This document shows, one piece after another, positions 24,127 through 32,380 of a stretch of 55,324 nucleotides of DNA. This DNA is from JBIOHJ01 sp044448905. Lineage in GTDB: Bacteria > Bacteroidota > Bacteroidia > AKYH767-A > OLB10. Numbering within the stretch: the first letter of the stretch is position 1; each line of letters begins with the position of its first letter. The notes below the pieces were generated by a model that was not told the origin of the DNA, searched no databases, and saw only the letters and a program-made list of their open reading frames with translations. A program made the position numbers and the translations under genes. The stretch spans positions 1 through 55,324 of the forward strand of contig JBIOHJ010000002.1 of NCBI GenBank assembly GCA_044448905.1, in the 5' to 3' direction.

Positions 24127-25905
24127 ATGAAAAAGCTCCTCGCTTCCCTCCTGTTTATTTCTACACTATTCATTTTAATTTACAGCTGCTCAAAGGATGA
24201 AATGAGCGGACATGGCGGTGGAAATCCTAATACAATCCGAACAACTATCAGCGGAATGGTGCTGGATGAAAATAATGCTGCAATTAATAATGTTACCATA
24301 ACCGCGTATTCGCAAACAACAACCACCAACCAGTACGGTGTTTTTGTTTTGAAGGATGTGAATATAAATAAAGACCGCTGCATAATTCATTTCACAAAGG
24401 CAGGATATTTTAACCGCACTCATGCTTTTATTTCTTCCGCAAATACGGTTAATTATGTGCGGGTAGTTTTGATAAGCAACGCGCAAACTCATACTTTACA
24501 AGCAACATTAGGAGGCACAGTAACTCTTCCTGATAATTCTTCTATACAATTTGCGCCCAACTCTTTTGTGACTGCAGCGGGAACGGCATATACCGGAATA
24601 GTCAACTTAACGGTAAAACATCTTTCACCCGATGCTGCCAACTTTGGCTTTATGATTCCCGGTGGGGATTTGGCAGGGCAAAATCTGAATGGCGATGATG
24701 TTGCTCTTGTAACTTACGGCATGATGGGTATTGAGTTAAAAGGAAGCAGCGGAGAAACACTGCAGTTAGCTTCCGGAACCACCGCAACACTAACCTTGTC
24801 TATTGCCGCGTCTCAGGTTGCAACTGCTCCGGCAACAATACCACTTTGGTATTTTGATGAAACCACTTCGTTGTGGAAAGAAGAAGGCACTGCAACTAAA
24901 GTTGGAAATAATTATGTGGGAACGGTGCAGCACTTTAGCTGGTGGAATTGTGATTATCCATGTGGAATGGCATATATAAATGGAAAAGTTGTGGATTGCG
25001 AAGGTAGTCCATTGGCGAATATTTTCGTAACAATAATTGCATCCAATGGTTATTCAACTTTCGTAGTAACCAATCAAAATGGAGTTTATACTATTTTAAT
25101 TGCTGCTGGATTTTCTTCAACCGTACAGGTTATAACAACTAACAATCCATGGCTTACTCAAAACAGTCAATTGGAAAATATTCCGGCTTTGACTGCCGGA
25201 CAAACTTATAATGTTCCTGATTTAGGAATTCCGTGCCCTACACGTGTGATTGGAACAATTAAAACTTGTGCAGGTGAAAATACTTTAGGTATCGTATTTA
25301 TTTTTAATGGAAATGGATTTAGCAATTATTATGCAACTGAAACAGGTTTATTTAATATTCCTGTTATTGAGAATGCCCAGCTTGAATTACTCGCATTTAA
25401 CAATTTAATCAGTAATCAGCAAATTATAACAAGCCTTGTTGCACCAAATACTTTAGATGTAGGTAATCTTCTTTTATGTGATTCAACAATTTTCATGGGT
25501 AATAATTTTGTTCTTAATGGTGGTTCATTTTCAAATCAATCATTCAATATATCAGCTACTTCGGCAACCGCCCAGTTTTATGGAGCAGCGCAACCGATTG
25601 TTATACAAATTCATGGAACTGCCTTACCGGACTATCAAATTGATTACAGTTTATTATTAAATGATACACTTCCGGGTGTATATACTTTACCCGGAGTTGG
25701 AACTATTTTTTTTAATATATATAGCAATACAAATATTTTTAGTGTTTATTCAACAGGCGGTCAATTATCGTTAATTCAAGTTGATCCGGTAGGTGGAAGA
25801 GTTAAAGGCAATTACCTTGGTTTGGGAATGTGTTCAGATAGCTTAGCAGCATCAACATTCTCGGTTTCTATTTCAGGCAACTTCGATGTCTTAAGAACCC
25901 AATAA
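24127..25905 (+). CDS. Large surface lipoprotein with carboxypeptidase-like regulatory domains
   Basis: The 592-residue protein has a lipoprotein signal (LFILIYSC, then SKDE) and a Gly-rich linker. A CarboxypepD_reg-like domain follows (about 38-115: TISGMVLDENNAAINNVTI), and then a region with IPLWYFDETTSLWKEEG and HFSWWN, which occurs in many Bacteroidota lipoproteins. A second regulatory-like repeat (INGKVVDCEGSPLANIFVTI, about 285-350) precedes a beta-rich tail. The role is unknown; it is probably a cell-surface structural or binding protein. No neighbour suggests a substrate. It is monocistronic, followed by a repeat-rich gap. Confidence 0.85.
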   Translation: MKKLLASLLFISTLFILIYSCSKDEMSGHGGGNPNTIRTTISGMVLDENNAAINNVTITAYSQTTTTNQYGVFVLKDVNINKDRCIIHFTKAGYFNRTHAFISSANTVNYVRVVLISNAQTHTLQATLGGTVTLPDNSSIQFAPNSFVTAAGTAYTGIVNLTVKHLSPDAANFGFMIPGGDLAGQNLNGDDVALVTYGMMGIELKGSSGETLQLASGTTATLTLSIAASQVATAPATIPLWYFDETTSLWKEEGTATKVGNNYVGTVQHFSWWNCDYPCGMAYINGKVVDCEGSPLANIFVTIIASNGYSTFVVTNQNGVYTILIAAGFSSTVQVITTNNPWLTQNSQLENIPALTAGQTYNVPDLGIPCPTRVIGTIKTCAGENTLGIVFIFNGNGFSNYYATETGLFNIPVIENAQLELLAFNNLISNQQIITSLVAPNTLDVGNLLLCDSTIFMGNNFVLNGGSFSNQSFNISATSATAQFYGAAQPIVIQIHGTALPDYQIDYSLLLNDTLPGVYTLPGVGTIFFNIYSNTNIFSVYSTGGQLSLIQVDPVGGRVKGNYLGLGMCSDSLAASTFSVSISGNFDVLRTQ

Positions 25906-25946
25906 CTTTCCTTCTTTTCATCCCAAAAATTCCTTTCCTAATCTTT

Positions 25947-26003
25947 CCTGTCAGGTCGCGAAGCCTCTGACAGGTTTCAGAATAGAAATTTAAACCTGAC
26001 AGG
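25947..26003. repeat. CCTGTCAG/CTGACAGG inverted repeat cluster
   Basis: CCTGTCAG (25947-25954) pairs perfectly with CTGACAGG (25967-25974) around a 12-nt loop, and a further CCTGACAGG follows at 25995-26003. Hairpins of this sequence are common dispersed intergenic elements in Bacteroidota, from general knowledge. Confidence 0.7.
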
Positions 26004-26044
26004 AGAAGTGCTACCTTGTCTGGTTACAACTAAATCAATCTTGG

Positions 26045-26063
26045 TATTAACACTGTGTTAATA
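26045..26063. promoter_or_regulatory. 19-bp perfect palindrome upstream of the transketolase genes
   Basis: TATTAACAC and its exact complement GTGTTAATA flank a single central T. It lies about 70 bp before the transketolase start, immediately upstream of a TAATCTTTG sequence that resembles a -7 box. It may be an operator site for a dimeric regulator, but no matching second site is seen. Confidence 0.4.
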
Positions 26064-26132
26064 ATTTAATCTTTGCCATCCGTATTTTATTAACGAGTTT
26101 TGTGCGCAACCTCCAACTGTAAACTGTAAACT

Positions 26133-26975
26133 TTGAACTCTTCCCAACTCCAATCCCTCTGCACACAAGTCCGCAGGGACATCCTCCGCATGACACACGG
26201 TGCGCAAAGCGGTCATCCCGGGGGCTCGCTCGGCTGCACCGAGTTTATGGTGGCTTTATATTTCGAAATTCTAAAGCACAAGCCAAAACCCTGGAGCATG
26301 GATGGCATTGGCGAAGATGTTTTCTTTCTTTCCAACGGGCATATTTCACCCGTATGGTACAGCGTGCTTTCGCGTTCGGGGTATTTTGATGTGAAAGAAT
26401 TATCCAGCTTCCGCAAAATAAATTCGCGACTTCAGGGGCATCCCGCCACTCACGAAGGCTTACCCGGTATCAGAGTGGCTTCGGGTTCGCTGGGGCAGGG
26501 ATTAAGTGTTGCCATTGGTGCCGCGCTTGCAAAAAAATTAAATAACGATTCCAATATTGTTTACAGCCTTCACGGGGATGGTGAGCTTAACGAAGGGCAG
26601 ATTTGGGAAGCCGTAATATTTGCCGCAGCTAAAAAGGTGGATAATCTTATTTCGACTGTTGACTGGAATGGTCAGCAGATTGACGGAGCAACAAAAGATG
26701 TGTTGCCTACTGGCGATTTAAAACCCAAATGGGAAGCATTCGGCTGGAAAGTTTTTGAAATGGATGGTGGTAACATTGAAGAAGTAATTTCTACATTAAA
26801 ACTTGCCAAGCAACATACCGGGAAAGGACAACCCATCGTTATACTTATGAAAACCGTAATGGGACAAGGCGTAGATTTTATGATGCACACCCATAAATGG
26901 CACGGAGTAGCTCCAAATGATGAGCAACTACAGAAAGCCCTTTCACAATTGCCCGAAACGGTTGGAGATTATTGA
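26133..26975 (+). CDS. Transketolase, N-terminal (thiamine-pyrophosphate binding) subunit
   Basis: The 280-residue protein is the N-terminal half of a split transketolase, with MTHGAQSGHPGGSLGCTEF and the TPP motif HGDGELNEGQIWEA. The start is assigned to a TTG at 26133: the in-frame sequence upstream meets a stop at 26127, and the conserved block SQLQSLCTQVRRDILRM needs residues before the first ATG. It works with the C-terminal subunit encoded at 28432 to move two-carbon units in the pentose phosphate pathway. The two halves are separated by a vWA gene, which is unusual. A short tandem phrase repeat (AACTGTAAACTGTAAACT, about 26115-26132) directly precedes the TTG. Confidence 0.9.
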   Translation: MNSSQLQSLCTQVRRDILRMTHGAQSGHPGGSLGCTEFMVALYFEILKHKPKPWSMDGIGEDVFFLSNGHISPVWYSVLSRSGYFDVKELSSFRKINSRLQGHPATHEGLPGIRVASGSLGQGLSVAIGAALAKKLNNDSNIVYSLHGDGELNEGQIWEAVIFAAAKKVDNLISTVDWNGQQIDGATKDVLPTGDLKPKWEAFGWKVFEMDGGNIEEVISTLKLAKQHTGKGQPIVILMKTVMGQGVDFMMHTHKWHGVAPNDEQLQKALSQLPETVGDY

Positions 26976-26976
26976 A

Positions 26977-28401
26977 ATGAGAGTATCAAGTATCAGGTAT
27001 CAAGTATCAAGACTCACTAAGTTCTTGTTTACTAAAAAAATTTTTTTGTCTTGCTACTTGATACTTGCTACTAATGTCTCCATCTCCCAAAAACGTCCTG
27101 AACAACCCCGACAATTAACACGTATCCTCTTCCTCTTCGATGCTTCGCAAAGCATGTTGGCTCAGTGGCAAAGTAATTCGCGGTTTATAATTGCAAAAAA
27201 AATGCTTGGCGAAATGGTTGACAGTTTGCAGCAACTGGACAATCTTGAATTGGCTTTAAGAGTATATGGGCATCAAAAACCATTTCCTCCGCAGGATTGC
27301 GATGATACAAAGCTCGAAGTTCCTTTCGGAAGCTTAAACGGATTTGAAATCAAAAAACGGTTAAATGAAATAAAAGCCAGCGGTACCACTCCCATTGCAT
27401 TGTCATTGGAACAATGTGGAAAAGATTTTCCGGAAACACCTTCACGAAACATTATCATTTTAATTACCGATGGCATTGAAGAATGTAACGGTGATCCGTG
27501 TGCCGTTTCCTACCAGTTGCAAAAAAGAGGAATTGTTTTAAAACCTTTTGTGATTGGAGTAGGAGCAACAAAGGATTTCGCCAAAGCGTTTGAATGCGTG
27601 GGAAATTATTACGATGCTGCCGAAGAAAGTTCTTTCAAAGCAGTTTTTAATGTGGTGATTTCGCAAGCGCTCAATAATACAAGCATGCAGGTAAACCTGC
27701 TTGATGTTTATGGCAAGCCAACTGAAACAAATGTAGGAATGACTTTTTACGATGTGTTTTCAGGAGCCATCCGTTACAATTATATTCACACCATGAATGC
27801 AAAAGGCGTTCCCGATACCGTTAAAGTTGATCCGTTAAGCACATATAAAATTGTTGTGCATACGTTGCCTTCTGTCAGTAAAGACAGTGTGAAAGTTGTT
27901 CCCGGCAAGCATACCATTGTAGGCATTGACGCACCGCAGGGTGATTTACTGTTGAAGCTCGAAGGGTCGAGCGATTACAGGAACCTGCAGGCAATTGTCC
28001 GCAAGCATAATGAAATGCCAACGCTTAATGTGCAATCCTTCAACATCAAAGAAAGATATTTAATTGGCAAATACGATTTGGAAATACTTACGCTTCCGCG
28101 AATGTATATTGGCAATGTTGACATCTCGCAAAGCAAAACAACAACTGTAGAAATTCCCAAACCCGGCATTGCGACTCTCATTGCAAACAATCCAGGCTAC
28201 GGAGGAATTTATGTGGAAGAAGACAATAAGCTGAAATGGATTTACAGCATGGATGAAAATTTATCGCGCGAAAGCGTGGTGCTGCAACCGGGAAAATATC
28301 ATGCTGTTTTCCGCCCCAAAAATTCGAGAGAAAGCATTTATACTGTGGATAAAATATTTCGTATAGCCAGCGGAGCCTCTATTTCAGTGAACCTTTATTA
28401 A
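26977..28401 (+). CDS. von Willebrand factor A domain protein, exported
   Basis: The ATG at 26977, one base after the transketolase stop, gives 474 residues. A long N-region and hydrophobic signal (FLSCYLILATNVSIS) precede the vWA domain (about 45-230). Its MIDAS metal site is visible as DASQS, with TPIALSLEQC and ITDGIEECNGDPC following. The remaining half is beta-rich with no recognised domain. The first 16 residues are encoded by AGTATCAAG-type phrase repeats forming one arm of a 17-bp inverted repeat, so the N-terminus may be a recent acquisition. Function is unknown. Its wedge position between transketolase halves suggests co-transcription rather than a shared task. Confidence 0.85.
   Translation: MRVSSIRYQVSRLTKFLFTKKIFLSCYLILATNVSISQKRPEQPRQLTRILFLFDASQSMLAQWQSNSRFIIAKKMLGEMVDSLQQLDNLELALRVYGHQKPFPPQDCDDTKLEVPFGSLNGFEIKKRLNEIKASGTTPIALSLEQCGKDFPETPSRNIIILITDGIEECNGDPCAVSYQLQKRGIVLKPFVIGVGATKDFAKAFECVGNYYDAAEESSFKAVFNVVISQALNNTSMQVNLLDVYGKPTETNVGMTFYDVFSGAIRYNYIHTMNAKGVPDTVKVDPLSTYKIVVHTLPSVSKDSVKVVPGKHTIVGIDAPQGDLLLKLEGSSDYRNLQAIVRKHNEMPTLNVQSFNIKERYLIGKYDLEILTLPRMYIGNVDISQSKTTTVEIPKPGIATLIANNPGYGGIYVEEDNKLKWIYSMDENLSRESVVLQPGKYHAVFRPKNSRESIYTVDKIFRIASGASISVNLY
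26980..27071. repeat. 17-bp inverted repeat built of GTATCAA units, within the vWA gene start
   Basis: The left arm 26997-27013 and right arm 27048-27064 are complementary at 16 of 17 positions around a 34-nt spacer that contains AAAAAAATTTTTTT. The left side begins with additional AGTATCA units from 26983. The repeat encodes the start of the vWA signal region and would fold into a strong mRNA hairpin. Confidence 0.8.
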
Positions 28402-28431
28402 ACATACAACCTAAATCGAAATTAAAATTTT

Positions 28432-29415
28432 ATGAAGAAGTTTTCATACACCGAAAAAAAAGATACCCGTTCGGGCTTTGGTGCCGGGCTGCTTGAATTG
28501 GGAAAAACAAACCCAAATGTAGTTGCACTTGCTGCCGACCTTGCCGGTTCATTAAAAATGGATGCGTTTCAAAAAGAATTTCCTGACCGGTTTTTCCAAT
28601 GTGGGGTTGCCGAAGCCAATATGATGGGCATTGCAGCAGGGTTAACCATAGGCGGTAAAATTCCTTTTACGGGAACTTTTGCAAACTTTTCTACCGGTCG
28701 TGTATATGACCAGATTCGTCAGTCTATTGCATACTCAAATAAAAATGTAAAAATATGTGCGTCACATGCAGGATTAACGTTAGGGGAAGATGGTGCGACA
28801 CACCAGATTCTTGAAGACATTGGAATGATGCGCATGCTTCCACATATGACAGTAATCTCACCATGCGATTATAACCAGACGAAAGCGGCAACCATTGCTA
28901 TTGCAAAATATATTGGTCCTGTTTACCTGAGATTTGGCCGCCCATCATGGCCTGTGTTTACTGATGTGAATCAAAAATTTGAAATCGGCAAAGCAGAAAT
29001 TTTTTGCGAGGGAAATGATGTTTCCATTTTTGCAACCGGGCATATGGTTTGGAAAGCACTCGAAGCCGCAGAGAAATTAACCGAAATGGGAATTGATGCC
29101 GAAGTAATAAATATCCATACCATTAAACCATTGGACGAAAAAGCCATCTTACAATCAGTGAAAAAAACAAAATGTGTGGTTACAGCCGAAGAACATCAAA
29201 TTAATGGAGGGTTGGGTGATGTCATTTGTCACGTGCTTTCAAAAAATTACCCTGTTCCGGTTGAGATTATAGGTGTAAATGATACGTTTGGCGAAAGCGG
29301 AACTCCGGAGCAATTGCTCGAGAAGTATGGATTGAGTTCAGATAGGATTATAAGAGCTGCCGAAAAAGTTATATCACGCAAACACATTGGCAATGGAGTT
29401 GGAGTGCATGCATGA
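28432..29415 (+). CDS. Transketolase, C-terminal (pyrimidine binding) subunit
   Basis: The 327-residue protein has the transketolase pyrimidine-binding domain (about 1-165) with the catalytic Glu in CGVAEANMMGIAAGL, plus the segment GLTLGEDGATHQILEDIGMMR. The C-terminal domain (about 190-310) contains GGLGDVICHVL. It pairs with the N-terminal subunit encoded at 26133. Split transketolases are a common alternative to the fused form. It lies 30 bp after the vWA gene on the same strand. Confidence 0.94.
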   Translation: MKKFSYTEKKDTRSGFGAGLLELGKTNPNVVALAADLAGSLKMDAFQKEFPDRFFQCGVAEANMMGIAAGLTIGGKIPFTGTFANFSTGRVYDQIRQSIAYSNKNVKICASHAGLTLGEDGATHQILEDIGMMRMLPHMTVISPCDYNQTKAATIAIAKYIGPVYLRFGRPSWPVFTDVNQKFEIGKAEIFCEGNDVSIFATGHMVWKALEAAEKLTEMGIDAEVINIHTIKPLDEKAILQSVKKTKCVVTAEEHQINGGLGDVICHVLSKNYPVPVEIIGVNDTFGESGTPEQLLEKYGLSSDRIIRAAEKVISRKHIGNGVGVHA

Positions 29416-29492
29416 TGTTGGATTTTGACCTGTCCCGTTTTTCCCGGGATATTTATGTTCAAACTTTACAATTTTCCATTTTCGATTAACCA

Positions 29493-30035
29493 ATGCCCGA
29501 CATCAGCGACATTGAATTACTTCAGCAATTTCGTAATGAAACTACCCGGAACACCGCTTTCAATTCCATTGTAAAAAAATACCAACAGAAAATTTATTAT
29601 CAAATCAGGCGTATTGTTATTGATCATGATGATGCTCACGATGTAGTGCAGAATACTTTTATTAAAGTGTGGAAAGGGCTGGATAATTTTCGCGAAGATT
29701 CGCAGCTTTTCACCTGGATGTACCGTATTGCAACCAATGAATCCATTACATTTCTCAAGCAAAAAAAGTCAAAAATCCATATTTCATTTGATGAAGTTGA
29801 ATATGACTTAGTTTCTCATCTTGATGGTAATCCGAATTTCAAAGGTGATATTATTCAGATGAAACTGCAGCAGGCTATATTAACTTTGCCCGCAAAACAG
29901 CGCCTTGTTTTCAATATGAAATATTTTGATGACATGAAATATGAGGAGATGGAGAAAGTGCTTGGTACTTCCGTTGGTGCTCTCAAAGCCTCGTACCATC
30001 ATGCAGTTAAAAAGATTGAGAAATTTCTGACTTAA
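29493..30035 (+). CDS. ECF-type RNA polymerase sigma factor
   Basis: The 180-residue protein has a sigma region 2 (about 15-90: DDAHDVVQNTFIKVWKGL, LFTWMYRIATNESITFLK) and a region 4 helix-turn-helix (about 125-178: LPAKQRLVFNMKYFDDMKYEEMEKVLGTSVGALKASYHHAVKKI). It directs RNA polymerase to a specific set of promoters in response to envelope signals. The two genes that follow, a membrane protein and a small exported LTXXQ-like protein, are the usual partners in such Bacteroidota operons. A strong terminator closes the unit at 31067. Confidence 0.94.
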   Translation: MPDISDIELLQQFRNETTRNTAFNSIVKKYQQKIYYQIRRIVIDHDDAHDVVQNTFIKVWKGLDNFREDSQLFTWMYRIATNESITFLKQKKSKIHISFDEVEYDLVSHLDGNPNFKGDIIQMKLQQAILTLPAKQRLVFNMKYFDDMKYEEMEKVLGTSVGALKASYHHAVKKIEKFLT

Positions 30036-30096
30036 GATTAAACTATCTCACCTATATTCTATCTAAATCACAAATGCGGCAAATACCGGAAATAAA

Positions 30097-30558
30097 ATGA
30101 AAAGTACTCAGAATATACCCGATGAACTAAAGGATGCACCACTGTTGAATAAAATCAGCCGTGAAAACCCTTTCCGTGTTCCTGACGGTTATTTCAATTC
30201 TCTGCCTTCCGATGTCGCTGAAAAAATTGCGCTGGAAAAAGCTAAATCTGTAAAAATTATTTTTATCAGGAGAATTTTGCAAACCAAATATGCTGTTGCT
30301 GCATGCCTTCTCATCGCGGCACTAATTTCAGGTGTAATTTATTTTAACCAAAATAAAACAGTAGTGAATGAACAACTTGCACTTACTACAGATGACATTT
30401 CTAGTTCAATTTATTTTGATGACATTGATGAAAGTATTTTGGTTGAAGAGCTTTCACAAATAAACAACGAATCTTCAACAGATGAGCAAGCTAAAGAAAT
30501 TGAAAATTATTTAATAGAAACTCAAACTGATATTTCACATTACGTAAATGAATTATAA
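30097..30558 (+). CDS. Membrane protein, candidate anti-sigma factor
   Basis: The 153-residue protein has an acidic N-terminal cytoplasmic part with the segment ENPFRVPDGYFNSLP, one membrane helix (about 67-85, AVAACLLIAALISGVIYF) and an acidic C-terminal tail. Together with the adjacent ECF sigma gene and the downstream LTXXQ-like gene it fits an anti-sigma or sigma-operon membrane protein. I do not see a zinc-binding HxxxCxxC motif of canonical anti-sigma factors, so the assignment rests on context. The gap to the next gene is 1 bp. Confidence 0.75.
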   Translation: MKSTQNIPDELKDAPLLNKISRENPFRVPDGYFNSLPSDVAEKIALEKAKSVKIIFIRRILQTKYAVAACLLIAALISGVIYFNQNKTVVNEQLALTTDDISSSIYFDDIDESILVEELSQINNESSTDEQAKEIENYLIETQTDISHYVNEL

Positions 30559-30559
30559 A

Positions 30560-31045
30560 ATGAAAAACAAGCTATTATCCTTGCCGGCTATATGCATGCT
30601 GGTGACTTCATTAAGCATTGCTCAACCCGGAGAAAAAATGGAAGAACGAAAAGAGAACATTGAAGCAATGAAAATAGGCTTCCTCACTAAACGACTTGAT
30701 CTTACCCCCGATGAAGCAAAAACTTTCTGGCCCGTTTATAATCAGTTCCAGAACGAGCTGGAAGCACTCCGAAAATCAAGACGCGGTGAGAGAAAAGAAG
30801 CCAAAGATGAGTTCGCTAATATGCCCGACAAAGACGTGGAGAAAATGGTAGATGGCGAAATTGCCTTTCGGCAGAACGAGCTCGACATTATGAAAAAATA
30901 TCATGCGCAATTCAAGCAGGTGCTTCCAATAAAAAAGGTTGCATCACTTTACCGTACTGAAGAAGATTTCAAACGTGAACTTTTAAACCGTTTGCAAGAC
31001 CGCAAAAAGGAAATGCGCGACCACCCAAAGGGGCCAGGGAGATAA
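30560..31045 (+). CDS. Small exported LTXXQ/Spy-like protein
   Basis: The ATG at 30560, one base after the previous stop, gives 161 residues; an in-frame ATG four codons earlier overlaps the upstream gene. A signal peptide (ending SLSIAQ) precedes a helical, highly charged body with FLTKRLDLTPDEAKTFWPVYNQFQNEL, the typical heptad pattern of periplasmic CpxP/Spy/LTXXQ-like proteins. These sense or bind misfolded proteins or metals. It belongs to the ECF sigma operon and probably signals through the membrane protein encoded upstream (inference). Confidence 0.82.
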   Translation: MKNKLLSLPAICMLVTSLSIAQPGEKMEERKENIEAMKIGFLTKRLDLTPDEAKTFWPVYNQFQNELEALRKSRRGERKEAKDEFANMPDKDVEKMVDGEIAFRQNELDIMKKYHAQFKQVLPIKKVASLYRTEEDFKRELLNRLQDRKKEMRDHPKGPGR

Positions 31046-31066
31046 AAAATCGAAAAAAATATTTAT

Positions 31067-31090
31067 GGGAGATTTTTTCTCCCTTTTTTA
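31067..31090 (+). terminator. Intrinsic terminator closing the ECF sigma operon
   Basis: GGGAGA (31067-31072) pairs with TCTCCC (31078-31083) around a T-rich loop and is followed by six T's. It lies 21 bp after the LTXXQ-like gene. Confidence 0.75.
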
Positions 31091-31130
31091 TTTTCATTTT
31101 TGTCCTGAGTATAAATTATTCTTTCTTATT

Positions 31131-31138
31131 TACTTTTG
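31131..31138 (+). promoter_or_regulatory. Possible -7 box close to the aminotransferase start
   Basis: TACTTTTG matches TAnnTTTG and ends four bases before the ATG at 31143, so transcription would start at or next to the start codon. No TTTG lies at the expected distance upstream, so this rests on the -7 box only. Confidence 0.35.
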
Positions 31139-31142
31139 CTCC

Positions 31143-32318
31143 ATGCTCACCAACCGACAGCTTTTTTTAAATCACATTGCGCAAACTTCCGATTCTCCGA
31201 TTATGCTTGAAATTGTAAAAGCAAACGGAATTGAATTAACAGACGTAAACGGTAAAAAATACATCGACCTGATTTCTGGAATTTCGGTAAGTAATGTAGG
31301 GCATTGTCATCCTGAAGTTGTTGACGCAATAAAAAAACAATTGGATAATTATATGCACCTGATGGTATATGGCGAATATATTCAGTCGCCACAGGTGCAA
31401 TTTGCGAAGTCATTAACTGATCTTCTTCCTGAAAACTTAAATACTGTTTATTTTGTAAATTCAGGAAGTGAAGCAATTGAAGGAGCAATGAAGCTTGCAA
31501 AACGATTTACGGGACGTACTGAAATTATTGCATTCAAAAATGCTTATCATGGAAGTACCCAGGGTGCATTGAGCTTAAACAGCAATGAGTATTTCAAAAA
31601 CCCGTTTCGTCCGTTGCTGCCTGATATCAGGTTTATAGAATTCAATAATAAAAATGATTTAAAAATAATTTCAGAGAAAACTGCATGTGTTGTTGCTGAA
31701 GTTTTGCAGGGTGAAGCCGGTTCAATTATTCCTGGGAACGGCTTCAACAAATTATTACGAGAACGATGTAATGAAACGGGAACATTATTAATTTCTGATG
31801 AAGCGCAAACCGGTTTTGGCAGAACTGGAACTATGTTTGCTTTTGAGCAGCATGATTTTGTTCCTGATATATTAGTTCTGGCAAAAAGTTTAGGTGGCGG
31901 AATGCCGTTAGGAACATTTATCTCATCAAAAAAAATAATGAGCAGCCTTACAAATAACCCTGCGCTTGGTCACATCACAACATTTGGTGGCCACCCGGTA
32001 TCGTGCGCAGCTGGATTGGCTACATTAAATATTATTTTAAAAATGAACCTTAAAGATGTAAACGAAAAAGAAAAACTATTCAGAAAAAACCTGGTTCATC
32101 CAAAAATTAAAAATATAACAGGACAGGGATTGTTGCTTGCTGTTGAATTTGAAAATATTAACATTAACAAAAAAATAATCAAAAGCTGCATTGGAAATGG
32201 CGTAATTGTGGATTGGTTTTTATTTGCAGAGCATAAAATGCGTATCGCTCCTCCTCTTACAATTACCAATGATTGCATAATTGATTGTTGTAAAGTAATT
32301 TTGAAATCCTTAGGTTGA
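31143..32318 (+). CDS. Class III (ornithine-type) PLP aminotransferase
   Basis: The ATG at 31143 gives 391 residues; a longer open frame from 31065 would run through the terminator. Family marks are NSGSEAIEGAMKLAKRFTGR, the PLP-contacting Asp in ISDEAQTGFGRTG and the Schiff-base Lys248 in LAKSLGGGMPLG. The fold is that of acetylornithine, ornithine or 4-aminobutyrate aminotransferases. With no arginine genes near, the substrate cannot be fixed, so no gene symbol is given. The position between an envelope sigma operon and a two-component system suggests an independent gene. Confidence 0.9.
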   Translation: MLTNRQLFLNHIAQTSDSPIMLEIVKANGIELTDVNGKKYIDLISGISVSNVGHCHPEVVDAIKKQLDNYMHLMVYGEYIQSPQVQFAKSLTDLLPENLNTVYFVNSGSEAIEGAMKLAKRFTGRTEIIAFKNAYHGSTQGALSLNSNEYFKNPFRPLLPDIRFIEFNNKNDLKIISEKTACVVAEVLQGEAGSIIPGNGFNKLLRERCNETGTLLISDEAQTGFGRTGTMFAFEQHDFVPDILVLAKSLGGGMPLGTFISSKKIMSSLTNNPALGHITTFGGHPVSCAAGLATLNIILKMNLKDVNEKEKLFRKNLVHPKIKNITGQGLLLAVEFENININKKIIKSCIGNGVIVDWFLFAEHKMRIAPPLTITNDCIIDCCKVILKSLG

Positions 32319-32346
32319 AATTAATAGTAAAAATATTCCTGAATAT

Positions 32347-32377
32347 CAAACATCAAACTTTAAACTTCAAACTCAAA
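32347..32377. repeat. Phrase-like repeat before the response regulator gene
   Basis: CATCAAACTTTAAACTTCAAACTC is built of CAAACTT-like units and ends a few bases before the ATG at 32381. It resembles the stretches at 2476-2501 and 43639-43663. Confidence 0.55.
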
Positions 32378-32380
32378 AAT

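Noticed and set aside
31065..31142. Earlier start for the class III aminotransferase
   Set aside because: It would place the start within the terminator of the previous operon; the ATG at 31143 gives the usual N-terminus of the family.
32315..32380. Earlier start for the response regulator overlapping the aminotransferase stop
   Set aside because: The extra residues come from a phrase-like repeat; the receiver domain begins at the ATG at 32381.
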